From Bacteroidota bacterium (lineage in GTDB: Bacteria; Bacteroidota; Bacteroidia; Chitinophagales; Saprospiraceae): a DNA stretch of 64,000 nucleotides. The notes under the pieces are model-generated. The model was not told where the DNA came from. It did no database searches and was given only the letters and a program-made list of their open reading frames with translations. Of the stretch, positions 8,583 through 17,346 are shown piece after piece (within the stretch, counting starts at the first letter, position 1; the number at the start of each line of letters is the position of its first letter). Position numbers and translations under genes: made by a program. The DNA lies in the NCBI GenBank assembly GCA_029572935.1, contig JAKQHM010000038.1:38823-102822 (forward strand), read 5' to 3'.

Positions 8583-10718
8583 TCATTTCACCGGAAAACC
8601 ACGCGTGCGCATCAGTGCTGCACGATCGGGATCTTTCCCCCTGAATTTGCGATAGCCTTCTGATTCTTCCAGAGTGCCCCCTACGATGAACACATAATCT
8701 TTCAGTCTTTTGGCCACTGTTTTGTCATATGCCCCACCTGCACCGGTGAAAGCCTCCCATGCATCCGCGCTAATCACATCAGACCACATATAGCTGTAGT
8801 ATCCTGCTGAATATCCGTCATCCGAAAATATATGAGCAAATTGCGGAGTGCGGTGGCGCATGACCATTTCTTTGGGCATCTGAAGGGCTGCCAAAGCTTC
8901 TTTTTCAAATAGGTCCGGATCAATGTCCACTTCTCCTGCAAGATGCAGCTTCATATCGATGAGTGCACTGGACAGGTATTCTACCGTGGCAAATCCCTGA
9001 TTGAACTGAGCTGCCTTTTTGATTTTCTCCACCAGTGCCTGAGGCATCGGCTTTCCTGTCTGATGATGGAGGGCGAATTTTTCGAGCACCTCCGGAGTGG
9101 ACAACCAGCGTTCCAGAATCTGAGAGGGAAATTCCACATAGTCCGTGGCCACATTGGTACCGGACAGGAGCGGATATTTCACTTTGGAACAAAGTCCATG
9201 CAGGGCGTGACCAAATTCATGAAATAAAGTCTCTGCATCATCCCAGGATATGAGTACCGGCTCATTTTCCTTTCCTTTTATAAAATTGCAGTTGTTGGAT
9301 ACGATGGTGGGGATGTCGCCATTGAGCATTTCCTGTTCGCGATAGGCATTCATCCAGGCACCGGATCTTTTTCCTTTGCGGGCGTAGGGATCAAAATACC
9401 ACAGCCCTACGTGTTGACCGCTTGTCTTGTCCGTCACCTGGTATACGCGCACATCGGGATGATATACGGGTACGTCTTGGATTTGTGTAAAAGCAAGATC
9501 AAACAATTCACCTGCCACAAAGAACATGCCCTCGCGCAATTTTTCCAATTGCAGATATTGCTTGACCTCATTCTGATCCAGATCGTATCTGGCCTTTCTT
9601 ACTTTCTCTGCATAATATCGGTAGTCCCAGGGCTCAATGCGGATACCGGCTTTTTCCTGATCGGCTATTTTCTGCATGTCTGCCACTTCCTCCCTTACCC
9701 TGTCGATCGCAGCGGGCCATACTGATTCCATCAAAGCCATAGCATTTTCAGGGGTCTTGGCCATCTTATCTGCGAGTCTGAGATGAGCATGCGTCTGAAA
9801 ACCCATGATTTTGGCCCTTTCAGCGCGAAGTTTGAGGATTTGCGGAATGATAGCATTGTTGTCATTTTTGTCGCCATTGTCTCCTCTGTTGATGAACATG
9901 GTCCATACTTTCTTCCTCCATTCCCGGTTGTTTGCAAAACTGAGAAAGGGTTCCACGGCAGAGCGCGTGTTGGCAATGACCCATTTTCCTTTCAAGCCTC
10001 TTTCCTCTGCTGCAGCGGCTGCAGCAGCCCTGATGTTTTCAGGCAGTCCGGCCAGATCAGCTTCAGAAGATATTTCGACAAATTTTTCTGACTCGTCTGC
10101 CATCAGATTTTGCATGAAACGTGTAAAATGTTCCGCCAGTTTTTGATTGATATCAGCTACCTTTTTCTTGGATTCGTCATCCAACCGCGCTCCGGCGAGA
10201 ACAAACTGGGTGTGAACGCGATCCAATAGTCTCTGCTGCTCGGCCGTGAGCAGACTTCGGTCTGCAGTGCGATATACCGCGTCGATCCGGTCAAACAAGG
10301 CTTTGTTTTGAATAATGGAATCCTGAAAGGCTGCAAATCTGGGTTCGATCTGGGTCTGCAATGACTCCATCTCCGGAGAAGACATATTGTTCGTCCAGAT
10401 GTAATAGATCGCCTGCACCCTTTTGAGTGAGGATCCTGTCTTCTCAAGGGCTTCCAGCGTGTTGGCAAAATCAGGGGCGTCTGACTGTGCAGCAATAGCC
10501 TCGATCTCCTTTCTTTTTTCGGCAAGGGCTGATTCTATGGCAGGGAGAAAATCCTCTACCCGAACCTTGTCAAATGCGGGTACTCCTCCATAAGGACCTG
10601 TCCAGGGTTCCGAAATGGCGGGTCCGACCGCAACATTGGCTTGCGGTTTTTGATCATTCATACAACTTATACTCATGGCAGTGATCAGGGCTAGGCCTGT
10701 CCAGTGTTTTGTTTTCAT
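8583..10718 (-). CDS. M3-family zinc oligopeptidase (Dcp/OpdA type) lipoprotein
   Basis: A 711-residue thimet-oligopeptidase-family enzyme. The active site is HEFGH at residues 500-504 within ETLFHEFGHALHGLC, with the downstream Glu region of the M3 family. It cleaves short peptides, as a dipeptidyl carboxypeptidase or oligopeptidase A. The N-terminus has a lipoprotein signal (lipobox AMSISC), so it is probably anchored in the envelope, consistent with peptide scavenging in the periplasm. The start is the ATG at 10718; an earlier in-frame ATG at 10790 would place a non-signal extension before the signal peptide. The length is normal for the family. Confidence 0.92.
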   Translation of the reverse strand: MKTKHWTGLALITAMSISCMNDQKPQANVAVGPAISEPWTGPYGGVPAFDKVRVEDFLPAIESALAEKRKEIEAIAAQSDAPDFANTLEALEKTGSSLKRVQAIYYIWTNNMSSPEMESLQTQIEPRFAAFQDSIIQNKALFDRIDAVYRTADRSLLTAEQQRLLDRVHTQFVLAGARLDDESKKKVADINQKLAEHFTRFMQNLMADESEKFVEISSEADLAGLPENIRAAAAAAAEERGLKGKWVIANTRSAVEPFLSFANNREWRKKVWTMFINRGDNGDKNDNNAIIPQILKLRAERAKIMGFQTHAHLRLADKMAKTPENAMALMESVWPAAIDRVREEVADMQKIADQEKAGIRIEPWDYRYYAEKVRKARYDLDQNEVKQYLQLEKLREGMFFVAGELFDLAFTQIQDVPVYHPDVRVYQVTDKTSGQHVGLWYFDPYARKGKRSGAWMNAYREQEMLNGDIPTIVSNNCNFIKGKENEPVLISWDDAETLFHEFGHALHGLCSKVKYPLLSGTNVATDYVEFPSQILERWLSTPEVLEKFALHHQTGKPMPQALVEKIKKAAQFNQGFATVEYLSSALIDMKLHLAGEVDIDPDLFEKEALAALQMPKEMVMRHRTPQFAHIFSDDGYSAGYYSYMWSDVISADAWEAFTGAGGAYDKTVAKRLKDYVFIVGGTLEESEGYRKFRGKDPDRAALMRTRGFPVK

Positions 10719-11022
10719 CGCTTTGAATTGGATTGCTGAATTTTTGATGGTGCATGTGAAATAAAATTCTAAAAACTTGTTTGAAATCAACTGTCAATCT
10801 GCTGATTTCGGCTTCGCAAATATACGGGTCCCCCTGGCAAAGATGACAAAAATCAGTACCTGTGCCGGCCTATGGAATGGCAAAAGATGGGTCATCGTTC
10901 TGAACCAATGGAATTGCCGGCTCGTTTTGTTTCGGACTGTTCCAATGCCCTTGTCTCTCTGTTTCAGATTTGCCTTTGCAATGCCCCATTAAGGCTTAGA
11001 TTTGCCTGTTCATTCATACTGT
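10719..11022. other. Divergent intergenic region M3 peptidase / ligA
   Basis: A -7 box (TATATTTG, minus strand, 10817-10824) for the M3 gene gives a leader of about 90 nt. No clear promoter for ligA and no other feature is seen. Confidence 0.5.
10817..10824 (-). promoter_or_regulatory. -7 box of the M3 peptidase gene
   Basis: TATATTTG on the minus strand matches TAnnTTTG exactly. TTTG motifs lie upstream, but not at the usual 19-20 bp spacing. Confidence 0.4.
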
Positions 11023-13146
11023 ATGACACAGCATAAAGATCAAAACGGCCCGGTAAAAATTCCGGATCATACTGCTTTCCATCATATGCAGACAGTCCCG
11101 GACCTGGCGATGTGCGGAGACTTGCGCGATGTCCTCCGCTTTCATGAAAGACAGTACTATGTTGAAAACAATCCGCTTATTTCGGATTACGAATACGACA
11201 TGCTTTACAAATTGCTGGAGCGTACTGAGGAACTGCATCCGGAATGGATTACACCCGACTCTCCTACGCGGAGAGTGGCTTCGGATCTGAGTCCCAGTTT
11301 TGAATCCGTGCCCCACCTCACCCCTATGCTGTCTCTGGACAACACCTACAGCATCGAAGACCTCAGGGAATTCGACAAAAGAATCCACAAACTTTGTGGT
11401 CTGGCCGAGAGCGTCAGGCTGGAATATATGGTAGAGCCTAAGTTTGATGGAGGAAGCCTGGCTGTAGTCTATGAAAAGGATGTCCTGGTTCGTGCTGCCA
11501 CCCGGGGAGACGGTGCGCGAGGTGAGGAAATGACCCCCAACGCACGCACAATCCGATCGCTGCCCCTCACCGCAGCCTTCTCTAAAAAGGGAATTTTCCG
11601 TGCAGAACTCCGTGGGGAAGCCTTGATCAGAAAAGATGTATTCAATCGCCTCAACCAGGAGCGAGAACAGGATGGCTTGCCCCTCCTGGCCAATCCACGC
11701 AATGCCGCCACAGGTGTGCTGAGGACCAAGGATCCGGCCGAAACGGCCTCGCGCAAACTGGACCTTTTTGTATTTCAGCTGGGTTTTGCTGAAGACGAAA
11801 ATGGAATCAACCGGATTCCGGATTGGAAAACCCAGGAAAATCTCATGAATTATGTCCATAGCCTCGGCTTCAAGGTGCCCACGGTGGAAAAGAAGAAGTG
11901 TCACGGGATCGATGAGGTGTTTTCATTTATTGAGTCCTGGGCCGCACAGAGGGACTCTTATGATTACGAACTTGACGGAATGGTGATCAAGCTCAACGAT
12001 CTGGAACTTCAGGAAAAATGCGGCTATACCTCTCACCACCCCCGATGGGCCGTAGCCTTTAAATTTCAGGCCAGGCAGGCGACATCCGTATTGAGAAACG
12101 TAGAATATCAGGTAGGAAAAATCGGTTCCATCACGCCAGTGGCCAAAATCGACCCGGTGCAGCTCGCCGGAGTCACTGTGAGCAGTATTTCCCTGCACAA
12201 CGAAGATTTCATCCGATCCAGAGACATCCACATCGGGGACACGGTGCTGGTGGAAAGAGCTGGAGATGTCATTCCCTATATCGTAAAAGTATTTCCGGAA
12301 AAAAGACCGCCCCATGCAATGCCCGTTCGGTTTCCGGATCATTGTCCGGATTGCGGTACCAATCTGGTGCGAGAAGAAGATGAAGCAGCCTGGCGATGTC
12401 CCAACTTGCATTGCCCTGCACAAATGATACAGAAGCTGATCCACCACGTATCAAAAGATGCCATGGACATCGACGGCCTTGGCGCTTCGTTGATCGAACG
12501 ATTTTACCAGCTGGGTATGATCAGGGACATGTCCGATATTTACCGATTGGATTTCCAACAAGTAGCCAACCTGGAAGGTTTGGGCCCCAAATCGGCAGAA
12601 AACCTCAAAATGGCGGTCGAAAAAGCCAAAAAGAATCCGATCCACAGGCTGCTGCATGGCTTGTGTATCCACCACCTGGGCAGAAAGATCAGCAAACTCA
12701 TCGCAGAACATCTAGAATACCTGCCCGATCTGGCAGATTGGACCATAGACCACTTTACTTCCATCAAGGACGTAGGTCCGGTGGTGGGAGAAAACATCAT
12801 TCGCTTTTTCAGCGATCCCGCAAACCGGGAAATGATCCGAAAAATGGAAGAATACGGAGTCAACATGCAACAGACGGAAGAAGACAGACCCTTCCGGGCT
12901 GCCGAAGATGCCCCACTTGCCGGAAAAACCATCCTTTTTACAGGCACACTCCTCAGCCTGGACCGCAAAAGTGCAGAAGAACTGGCCGTAAAGGCTGGTG
13001 CAAAAAACCTGTCGGGTGTTTCCGGCAAGCTCAACATACTCGTGGTAGGCACAGATGCCGGATCCAAACTGGAAAAGGCAAAAAAACTGGGAACCGTTGA
13101 GATCCTTACCGAAGAAGAGTTCCTCAGCAGGATCGGCCAAAACTAA
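11023..13146 (+). CDS. ligA: NAD-dependent DNA ligase LigA
   Basis: This 707-residue enzyme seals nicks in replication and repair using NAD+. The adenylation domain carries the nucleotidyl-Lys motif KFDGG with Lys140. It is followed by the OB fold, a four-Cys zinc finger (CPDCG from residue 441, then CPNLHCPAQ), helix-hairpin-helix repeats (IDGLGASLIERF, LEGLGPKSAENL) and a C-terminal BRCT domain (APLAGKTILFTGTL to the end). All domains are present and the length is normal. The start is the ATG at 11023; a TTG 21 bases upstream is in frame but less likely. Confidence 0.97.
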   Translation: MTQHKDQNGPVKIPDHTAFHHMQTVPDLAMCGDLRDVLRFHERQYYVENNPLISDYEYDMLYKLLERTEELHPEWITPDSPTRRVASDLSPSFESVPHLTPMLSLDNTYSIEDLREFDKRIHKLCGLAESVRLEYMVEPKFDGGSLAVVYEKDVLVRAATRGDGARGEEMTPNARTIRSLPLTAAFSKKGIFRAELRGEALIRKDVFNRLNQEREQDGLPLLANPRNAATGVLRTKDPAETASRKLDLFVFQLGFAEDENGINRIPDWKTQENLMNYVHSLGFKVPTVEKKKCHGIDEVFSFIESWAAQRDSYDYELDGMVIKLNDLELQEKCGYTSHHPRWAVAFKFQARQATSVLRNVEYQVGKIGSITPVAKIDPVQLAGVTVSSISLHNEDFIRSRDIHIGDTVLVERAGDVIPYIVKVFPEKRPPHAMPVRFPDHCPDCGTNLVREEDEAAWRCPNLHCPAQMIQKLIHHVSKDAMDIDGLGASLIERFYQLGMIRDMSDIYRLDFQQVANLEGLGPKSAENLKMAVEKAKKNPIHRLLHGLCIHHLGRKISKLIAEHLEYLPDLADWTIDHFTSIKDVGPVVGENIIRFFSDPANREMIRKMEEYGVNMQQTEEDRPFRAAEDAPLAGKTILFTGTLLSLDRKSAEELAVKAGAKNLSGVSGKLNILVVGTDAGSKLEKAKKLGTVEILTEEEFLSRIGQN

Positions 13147-13211
13147 AAGCCCTTTTCTGACGTTATATCCTCCGTTTTCCCTTTTTTTGCAGCTCATTTC
13201 TCAACAAACAT

Positions 13212-14174
13212 ATGCAGTATTCATCCGACGTAGAAGCCATTGATGCAATTTCCAGATCCTATAAAAACCTCAGCTCAGAAGTGGGCAAGGTGATTGTGGG
13301 ACAAGATGATGTCATCAAGGCTACCGTGATCTCCCTCTTTTCCAATGGCCACAGCCTGCTGGTAGGTGTACCGGGTCTGGCCAAGACCCTGCTCATCAAT
13401 ACACTGGCCAATGTATTGGATCTGAGTTTTAAAAGGATACAATTCACTCCCGACCTGATGCCTTCAGACATCACGGGATCCGAGATCCTGGACGAGGACC
13501 GGCATTTTAAATTCAACAAAGGCCCTCTGTTCGCCAATATTGTACTGGCGGATGAAATCAACCGTACTCCACCCAAAACCCAGGCGGCCCTGCTGGAAGC
13601 CATGCAGGAACGGTATGTCACCGTAGGTGGTACCCGACATGAGTTGCCCAGTCCGTTTTTTGTTCTGGCTACCCAGAACCCCATCGAACAGGAAGGTACC
13701 TACCCCCTTCCAGAAGCCCAGCTGGACCGGTTTATGTTTAATATACCCCTGGATTACCCCAGCTACCAGGAGGAACTTCAGGTGGTCAGACAAACCACCA
13801 GTACCCAGAAAACAGAATTAAAACCCATCCTGACCGCCAGTGAAATCCTTGATTTCCAAAAGGTCATCCGCAAGATCCCGGTTGCCGATAACGTGTTGGA
13901 ATACGCTGTAAGCCTGGTGTCGCGTACCCGTCCCGGTACAGAAAGGGCCACAAAGGAAGTAAACGACTATGTCAGCTGGGGTGCCGGCCCGAGAGCTTCC
14001 CAAAACCTGATCCTGGGTGCAAAATGCCATGCCGCACTGAAAGCCAAATACAGCCCGGATATCGAAGACGTCCAAGCTATTGCAGGTCTGGTACTCAGAC
14101 ACCGGATCGTGGTCAACTATAAAGCGGAAGCAGACGGGCTGAGCGTGGACAAACTCATCTCCATGCTCCTCTAA
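13212..14174 (+). CDS. MoxR-family AAA+ ATPase
   Basis: A 320-residue cytosolic ATPase with Walker A GVPGLAKT (residues 52-59), Walker B VLADEIN, and the family signature QNPIEQEGTYPLPEAQLDRF. MoxR proteins are chaperone-like and usually work with a DUF58/von Willebrand-factor partner encoded next door. Here no such partner follows: the next gene is rpmE2. The partner genes are therefore either elsewhere or absent. Length is typical and the ATG start leaves a normal N-terminus. Confidence 0.93.
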   Translation: MQYSSDVEAIDAISRSYKNLSSEVGKVIVGQDDVIKATVISLFSNGHSLLVGVPGLAKTLLINTLANVLDLSFKRIQFTPDLMPSDITGSEILDEDRHFKFNKGPLFANIVLADEINRTPPKTQAALLEAMQERYVTVGGTRHELPSPFFVLATQNPIEQEGTYPLPEAQLDRFMFNIPLDYPSYQEELQVVRQTTSTQKTELKPILTASEILDFQKVIRKIPVADNVLEYAVSLVSRTRPGTERATKEVNDYVSWGAGPRASQNLILGAKCHAALKAKYSPDIEDVQAIAGLVLRHRIVVNYKAEADGLSVDKLISMLL

Positions 14175-14206
14175 AAAATATATTTCTTCAGGATTGAAAC
14201 AAATAT

Positions 14207-14214
14207 TATCTTTG
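14207..14214 (+). promoter_or_regulatory. -7 box of rpmE2
   Basis: TATCTTTG is an exact TAnnTTTG match 23 bp before the ATG of the L31 gene, so the leader would be short. Confidence 0.5.
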
Positions 14215-14237
14215 CGGTCCATTTTTTAGACCCGGTT

Positions 14238-14498
14238 ATGAAAAAAGATATCCATCCAGCCAACTACCGCTTCGTCGTGTTTAAGGATTTTTCCTGTAAC
14301 GAGGCTTTCCTGACCAAATCTTGTACTGCCACCAAGGAAACCATCACTTGGGAGGATGGCAATGAATATCCGTTGGTACGTCTGGAGATTTCTTCAAAAT
14401 CCCATCCTTTCTTCACCGGTAAGATGAAATTCGTCGACACAGCCGGTCGTATCGACAAGTTCAACAAGAAATTCTCCAAGTTTTCCAAGAATTCCTAA
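14238..14498 (+). CDS. rpmE2: 50S ribosomal protein L31 type B
   Basis: An 86-residue protein beginning [15 protein letters not shown] and containing [10 protein letters not shown], the pattern of type B L31. It lacks the CxxC zinc-binding pairs of type A, so it is the zinc-independent form. L31 sits at the bridge between the ribosomal subunits. Type B forms are often induced under zinc shortage when a type A copy also exists, but in many Bacteroidota type B is the only copy; the window cannot show which. It has its own -7 box. Confidence 0.95.
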   Translation: MKKDIHPANYRFVVFKDFSCNEAFLTKSCTATKETITWEDGNEYPLVRLEISSKSHPFFTGKMKFVDTAGRIDKFNKKFSKFSKNS

Positions 14499-14527
14499 CT
14501 TGAGCGGCTTAATCCAAGCCCTCAGTC

Positions 14528-15754
14528 ATGGATATAGTTTTATTTGACGACCCCATCGCCAACAGGCGGATGTGGCCCTTAACCGCTTTCAGACCCGTTG
14601 CAGACCTTCGCCTGGGTATCCTGCGGATTTCCGAGAAATGGCAGCGATACACCCAAAAAGAACCAGTTCATCTCTGTGCCGATCCACTTAATCTGCTTTT
14701 CAAACCCCCTCTTGCCGATTCAGCCTGTCTGATCGTACCAGGCAATCTTTTACCCCATCAGGATCTGGCAAACTGGCTGATCTCTCTTCCGGAAGGCAGC
14801 CTGGCAGTAGACGATCAGGGCCAATGGCTGGGATTTAAAGCGGAAGCTGCCCTGCCGCAGTACAAGGATCTGGTAGCAGCAGAGACAGGCCTTCCTTCCA
14901 TCCTGAAACATCTCACTCCACTTGTTTGCCCTTTTCCCGTAAACCGGCTGGTCCACACCTGGGAGATTTTCCAAATGAACGGAAATGAAATGGAACGCGA
15001 TTTTGAATGGATCACGTCAGAGCGGACCGGATTTCATCCATCCGGAACCAATCTGGTCCTGGGCAACCGCTTTTTTATAGAAGAAGGTGCAAAACTCGAA
15101 GGTGTCACACTCAACAGCCTGACCGGACCGATATACATCGGCCGGGGGGCGGAGATTATGGAGGGCAGTGTGATCAGAGGTCCCTTCGCGCTCTGCGAAA
15201 ACGCCCTGGTCAAGATGGCGGCCAAAATTTATGGCCCTACGACCATCGGGCCGGGATGCAAGGTGGGCGGTGAGATACAGAATGTGGTCTTCCAGTCTAA
15301 TTCCAACAAGGCTCACGATGGCTATCTGGGCAACTCCGTAATAGGGGAATGGTGCAATCTGGGAGCAGATACCAATTCCTCAAACCTGAAAAATACCTAC
15401 CAGCAAGTCAAACTCTGGGATTATGCAAAGGGTGGATTCGAAGCCACAGGCAGTCTGTTTTGCGGATTGGTGATGGGCGACCATGCCAAATGCGGCATCA
15501 ATACCATGTTCAACACAGGGACTGTCGTAGGCGCTGGAGCGAATGTCTTCGGATCCGGATACCCCAGGCCTTTTATTCCCGATTTTGCCTGGGGTGGTGC
15601 ATCGGGATTTACCACCCATTCGATGAGAGCCTTTATTGATACCGCGCGCATTGTCATGGACAGACGGGGTGAGGAACTTTCAATGGCTCATGAGACCCTC
15701 TTTAAATTCCATTTCGAACAAACAGCCGAATACCGAAACTGGGAAAAAACCTGA
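14528..15754 (+). CDS. GlmU-like putative sugar nucleotidyltransferase / left-handed beta-helix protein
   Basis: A 408-residue protein of the Bacteroidota GlmU-like family. The N-terminus (MDIVLFDDPIANRRMWPLT, FRPVADLRLGILR) is a diverged nucleotidyltransferase domain in which the usual G-x-G-T-R loop of GlmU is not visible. The C-terminal half has hexapeptide repeats of a left-handed beta-helix (IYIGRGAEI, GPTTIGPGCKVGGE, SVIGEWCNLGADT, NTMFNTGTVVGAG) typical of acyltransferases. A role in UDP-GlcNAc synthesis is plausible from family naming but not shown. It follows rpmE2 by 29 bp and may share its transcript. Confidence 0.8.
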   Translation: MDIVLFDDPIANRRMWPLTAFRPVADLRLGILRISEKWQRYTQKEPVHLCADPLNLLFKPPLADSACLIVPGNLLPHQDLANWLISLPEGSLAVDDQGQWLGFKAEAALPQYKDLVAAETGLPSILKHLTPLVCPFPVNRLVHTWEIFQMNGNEMERDFEWITSERTGFHPSGTNLVLGNRFFIEEGAKLEGVTLNSLTGPIYIGRGAEIMEGSVIRGPFALCENALVKMAAKIYGPTTIGPGCKVGGEIQNVVFQSNSNKAHDGYLGNSVIGEWCNLGADTNSSNLKNTYQQVKLWDYAKGGFEATGSLFCGLVMGDHAKCGINTMFNTGTVVGAGANVFGSGYPRPFIPDFAWGGASGFTTHSMRAFIDTARIVMDRRGEELSMAHETLFKFHFEQTAEYRNWEKT

Positions 15755-15896
15755 ACCACCGGGTAACCACAAAATCATCCCTAGTCAATGCGCCTGATCT
15801 GATCAGGGCTGGATTGCATTAAAGCTCGCAAGTATCTAAAACCTTATTTAGGTTGATCAGATACTTTAGAACCAGAGTAATAAAGGAATGAAGTAC

Positions 15897-16307
15897 TTAC
15901 ACCAGTTCGTACTCCAGGCTTATCTCCGTATTCAGGAGTTTGGAGATAGGACAATTCAGTTTTGCATTCTCGGCAGATGCTGCAAAAACCTCAGGACTGA
16001 TGCCCGACACCTGTGCCTTGAGGACCAGATGAGAACTTACGATCAAGCCCGCTTCAAATTTTATCTTGCACTCGGTTTCGAGCAATTCAGGAGTGAACCC
16101 TGCCTCGCCAAGAACAAAGCTGAGCTTCATGGTGAAACAACCTGCATGGGCCGATGCTATGAGTTCTTCCGGATTGGTCCCAATGCCGGACTCAAATCTC
16201 GAACTGAATGAATACTGGGTATGATTGAGGATCCCGCTTTGGGTAGTCAGGTTACCATGTCCGGTCTTACCGGATCCCATCCATTGTGCTTTTGCTGTGC
16301 GTATCAT
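15897..16307 (-). CDS. osmC: OsmC-family peroxiredoxin
   Basis: A 136-residue thiol peroxidase that reduces organic hydroperoxides in the cytosol. The two catalytic cysteines are visible in AHAGCFTM and KLNCPISK, and FESGIGTNPEELIASAHAGC is the family hallmark. The start is set at the ATG at 16307 (MIRTAKAQWMGSG), matching the E. coli OsmC N-terminus; in-frame ATGs upstream would add eleven residues. It lies tail-to-tail with the GlmU-like gene. Subgroup OsmC rather than Ohr is favoured by overall similarity. Confidence 0.9.
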   Translation of the reverse strand: MIRTAKAQWMGSGKTGHGNLTTQSGILNHTQYSFSSRFESGIGTNPEELIASAHAGCFTMKLSFVLGEAGFTPELLETECKIKFEAGLIVSSHLVLKAQVSGISPEVFAASAENAKLNCPISKLLNTEISLEYELV

Positions 16308-16412
16308 GATTATTTTGTGTGTGGTTTTACTCCGCATCAAACATTAAGAGTTTTTAAAGGTTTAAGTCTGATCCAGGCTTCGGAATAATCCGGGCCTAAA
16401 AAATCCGATCCA

Positions 16413-17207
16413 TTGACCCATCCCGATCTCCAAGCCCTTACCCTGGCAGTCCTGGAAACAGCCAAACGCGCAGGGGCCTTTATCCGTCAGGAACTACACC
16501 AATTCTCCCAATCAGATATCATCACCAAAGAGCCTCACAGCCTCGTGACCTATGTGGACCGAAAGGCCGAGGAGATCATTGTTCAGGGACTAAGGCCACT
16601 TTTGGAGGATGCAGGTTTTGTGACCGAGGAGAACACTGTGGACCAGAACAGAAAGTCCATTTATACCTGGGTGATCGATCCGCTGGATGGCACTACCAAT
16701 TTCATTCACCGGATACCTGTCTTCGCCGTCAGCATAGGCCTGCTCGAAAAGGGCAAACCCGTTTTGGGTGTCATCAGCCACATCATGGCAGAGGAACATT
16801 TTTATGCATGGGAAGGCGGGGGCGCCTGGCTCAATGGAAATCCCATCCAAGTGAGCAAAAACCGGAATATCGGGGAGTCCGTCATCGCCACCGGATTTCC
16901 CTATCGCAGGGAACACATTGAGGAACTTGTGGCCACTCTGGATAAACTGATCCGGGAAGCTCGGGGCATTCGTCGCCTGGGTTCAGCAGCCATCGATCTG
17001 GCCTACACCGCCTGTGGCAGATTCGATGGATATTACGAGGGATCCATCAACGCCTGGGATGTAGCAGCGGGTATCGTGCTGGTACGCGAAGCAGGAGGGA
17101 TCGTCACCGGGCTTCATGGCGAACCAGAACCCACCTTTCTGGGACACATCTTGGCCTGTAACCCTCATCTTCACCCCGGGCTGAGCAACTTGGTCGGCAG
17201 ACAATAA
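16413..17207 (+). CDS. Inositol-monophosphatase family phosphatase (SuhB-like)
   Basis: A 264-residue Mg2+-dependent, lithium-sensitive-type phosphatase. Metal and substrate motifs are all present: FVTEEN, WVIDPLDGTTNF (motif A) and AWDVAAGIVLVREAGG (motif B). Substrates in the family include myo-inositol-1-phosphate and 3'-phosphoadenosine phosphates; the sequence does not decide. The start must be non-ATG: an in-frame TAA lies at 16386-16388 and the first internal Met is far inside the domain, so TTG at 16413 is the best choice. Confidence 0.88.
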   Translation: MTHPDLQALTLAVLETAKRAGAFIRQELHQFSQSDIITKEPHSLVTYVDRKAEEIIVQGLRPLLEDAGFVTEENTVDQNRKSIYTWVIDPLDGTTNFIHRIPVFAVSIGLLEKGKPVLGVISHIMAEEHFYAWEGGGAWLNGNPIQVSKNRNIGESVIATGFPYRREHIEELVATLDKLIREARGIRRLGSAAIDLAYTACGRFDGYYEGSINAWDVAAGIVLVREAGGIVTGLHGEPEPTFLGHILACNPHLHPGLSNLVGRQ

Positions 17208-17314
17208 CAGTTCACTGAGTCTTCTTTCATCCATTTTTTTGCCCCATTCATCCATTTTTAAGCAATCATATTAAATTTTATATTAATATGTTAAAATTGA
17301 ATGAAATTTCTGTA

Positions 17315-17322
17315 TAACTTTG
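17315..17322 (+). promoter_or_regulatory. -7 box of the di-haem peroxidase gene
   Basis: TAACTTTG fits TAnnTTTG exactly, 24 bp before the ATG at 17347. Confidence 0.5.
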
Positions 17323-17346
17323 CCAACCTAAGCAAACTTGTATCAA

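Noticed and set aside
7849..8655. Short plus- and minus-strand reading frames (64-110 codons) across the hairpin region
   Set aside because: They read through the paired arms of inverted repeats, show no signal, domain or codon bias, and one runs into the 3' end of the M3 peptidase gene. The structure is better explained as non-coding.
11014..11904. 296-codon minus-strand frame opposite ligA
   Set aside because: It lies wholly inside ligA, whose domains are all present; a mirror-strand frame in a GC-balanced gene, with no recognisable protein pattern.
12396..13100. 234-codon plus-strand frame inside ligA
   Set aside because: It is a second frame of ligA and its translation is a low-complexity Pro/Arg/Gly-rich sequence without domains.
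15831..15867. Hairpin-like AGTATCT...AGATACT between the GlmU-like and osmC genes
   Set aside because: The stem is interrupted and no clear U-run follows on either strand; too weak to call a terminator.
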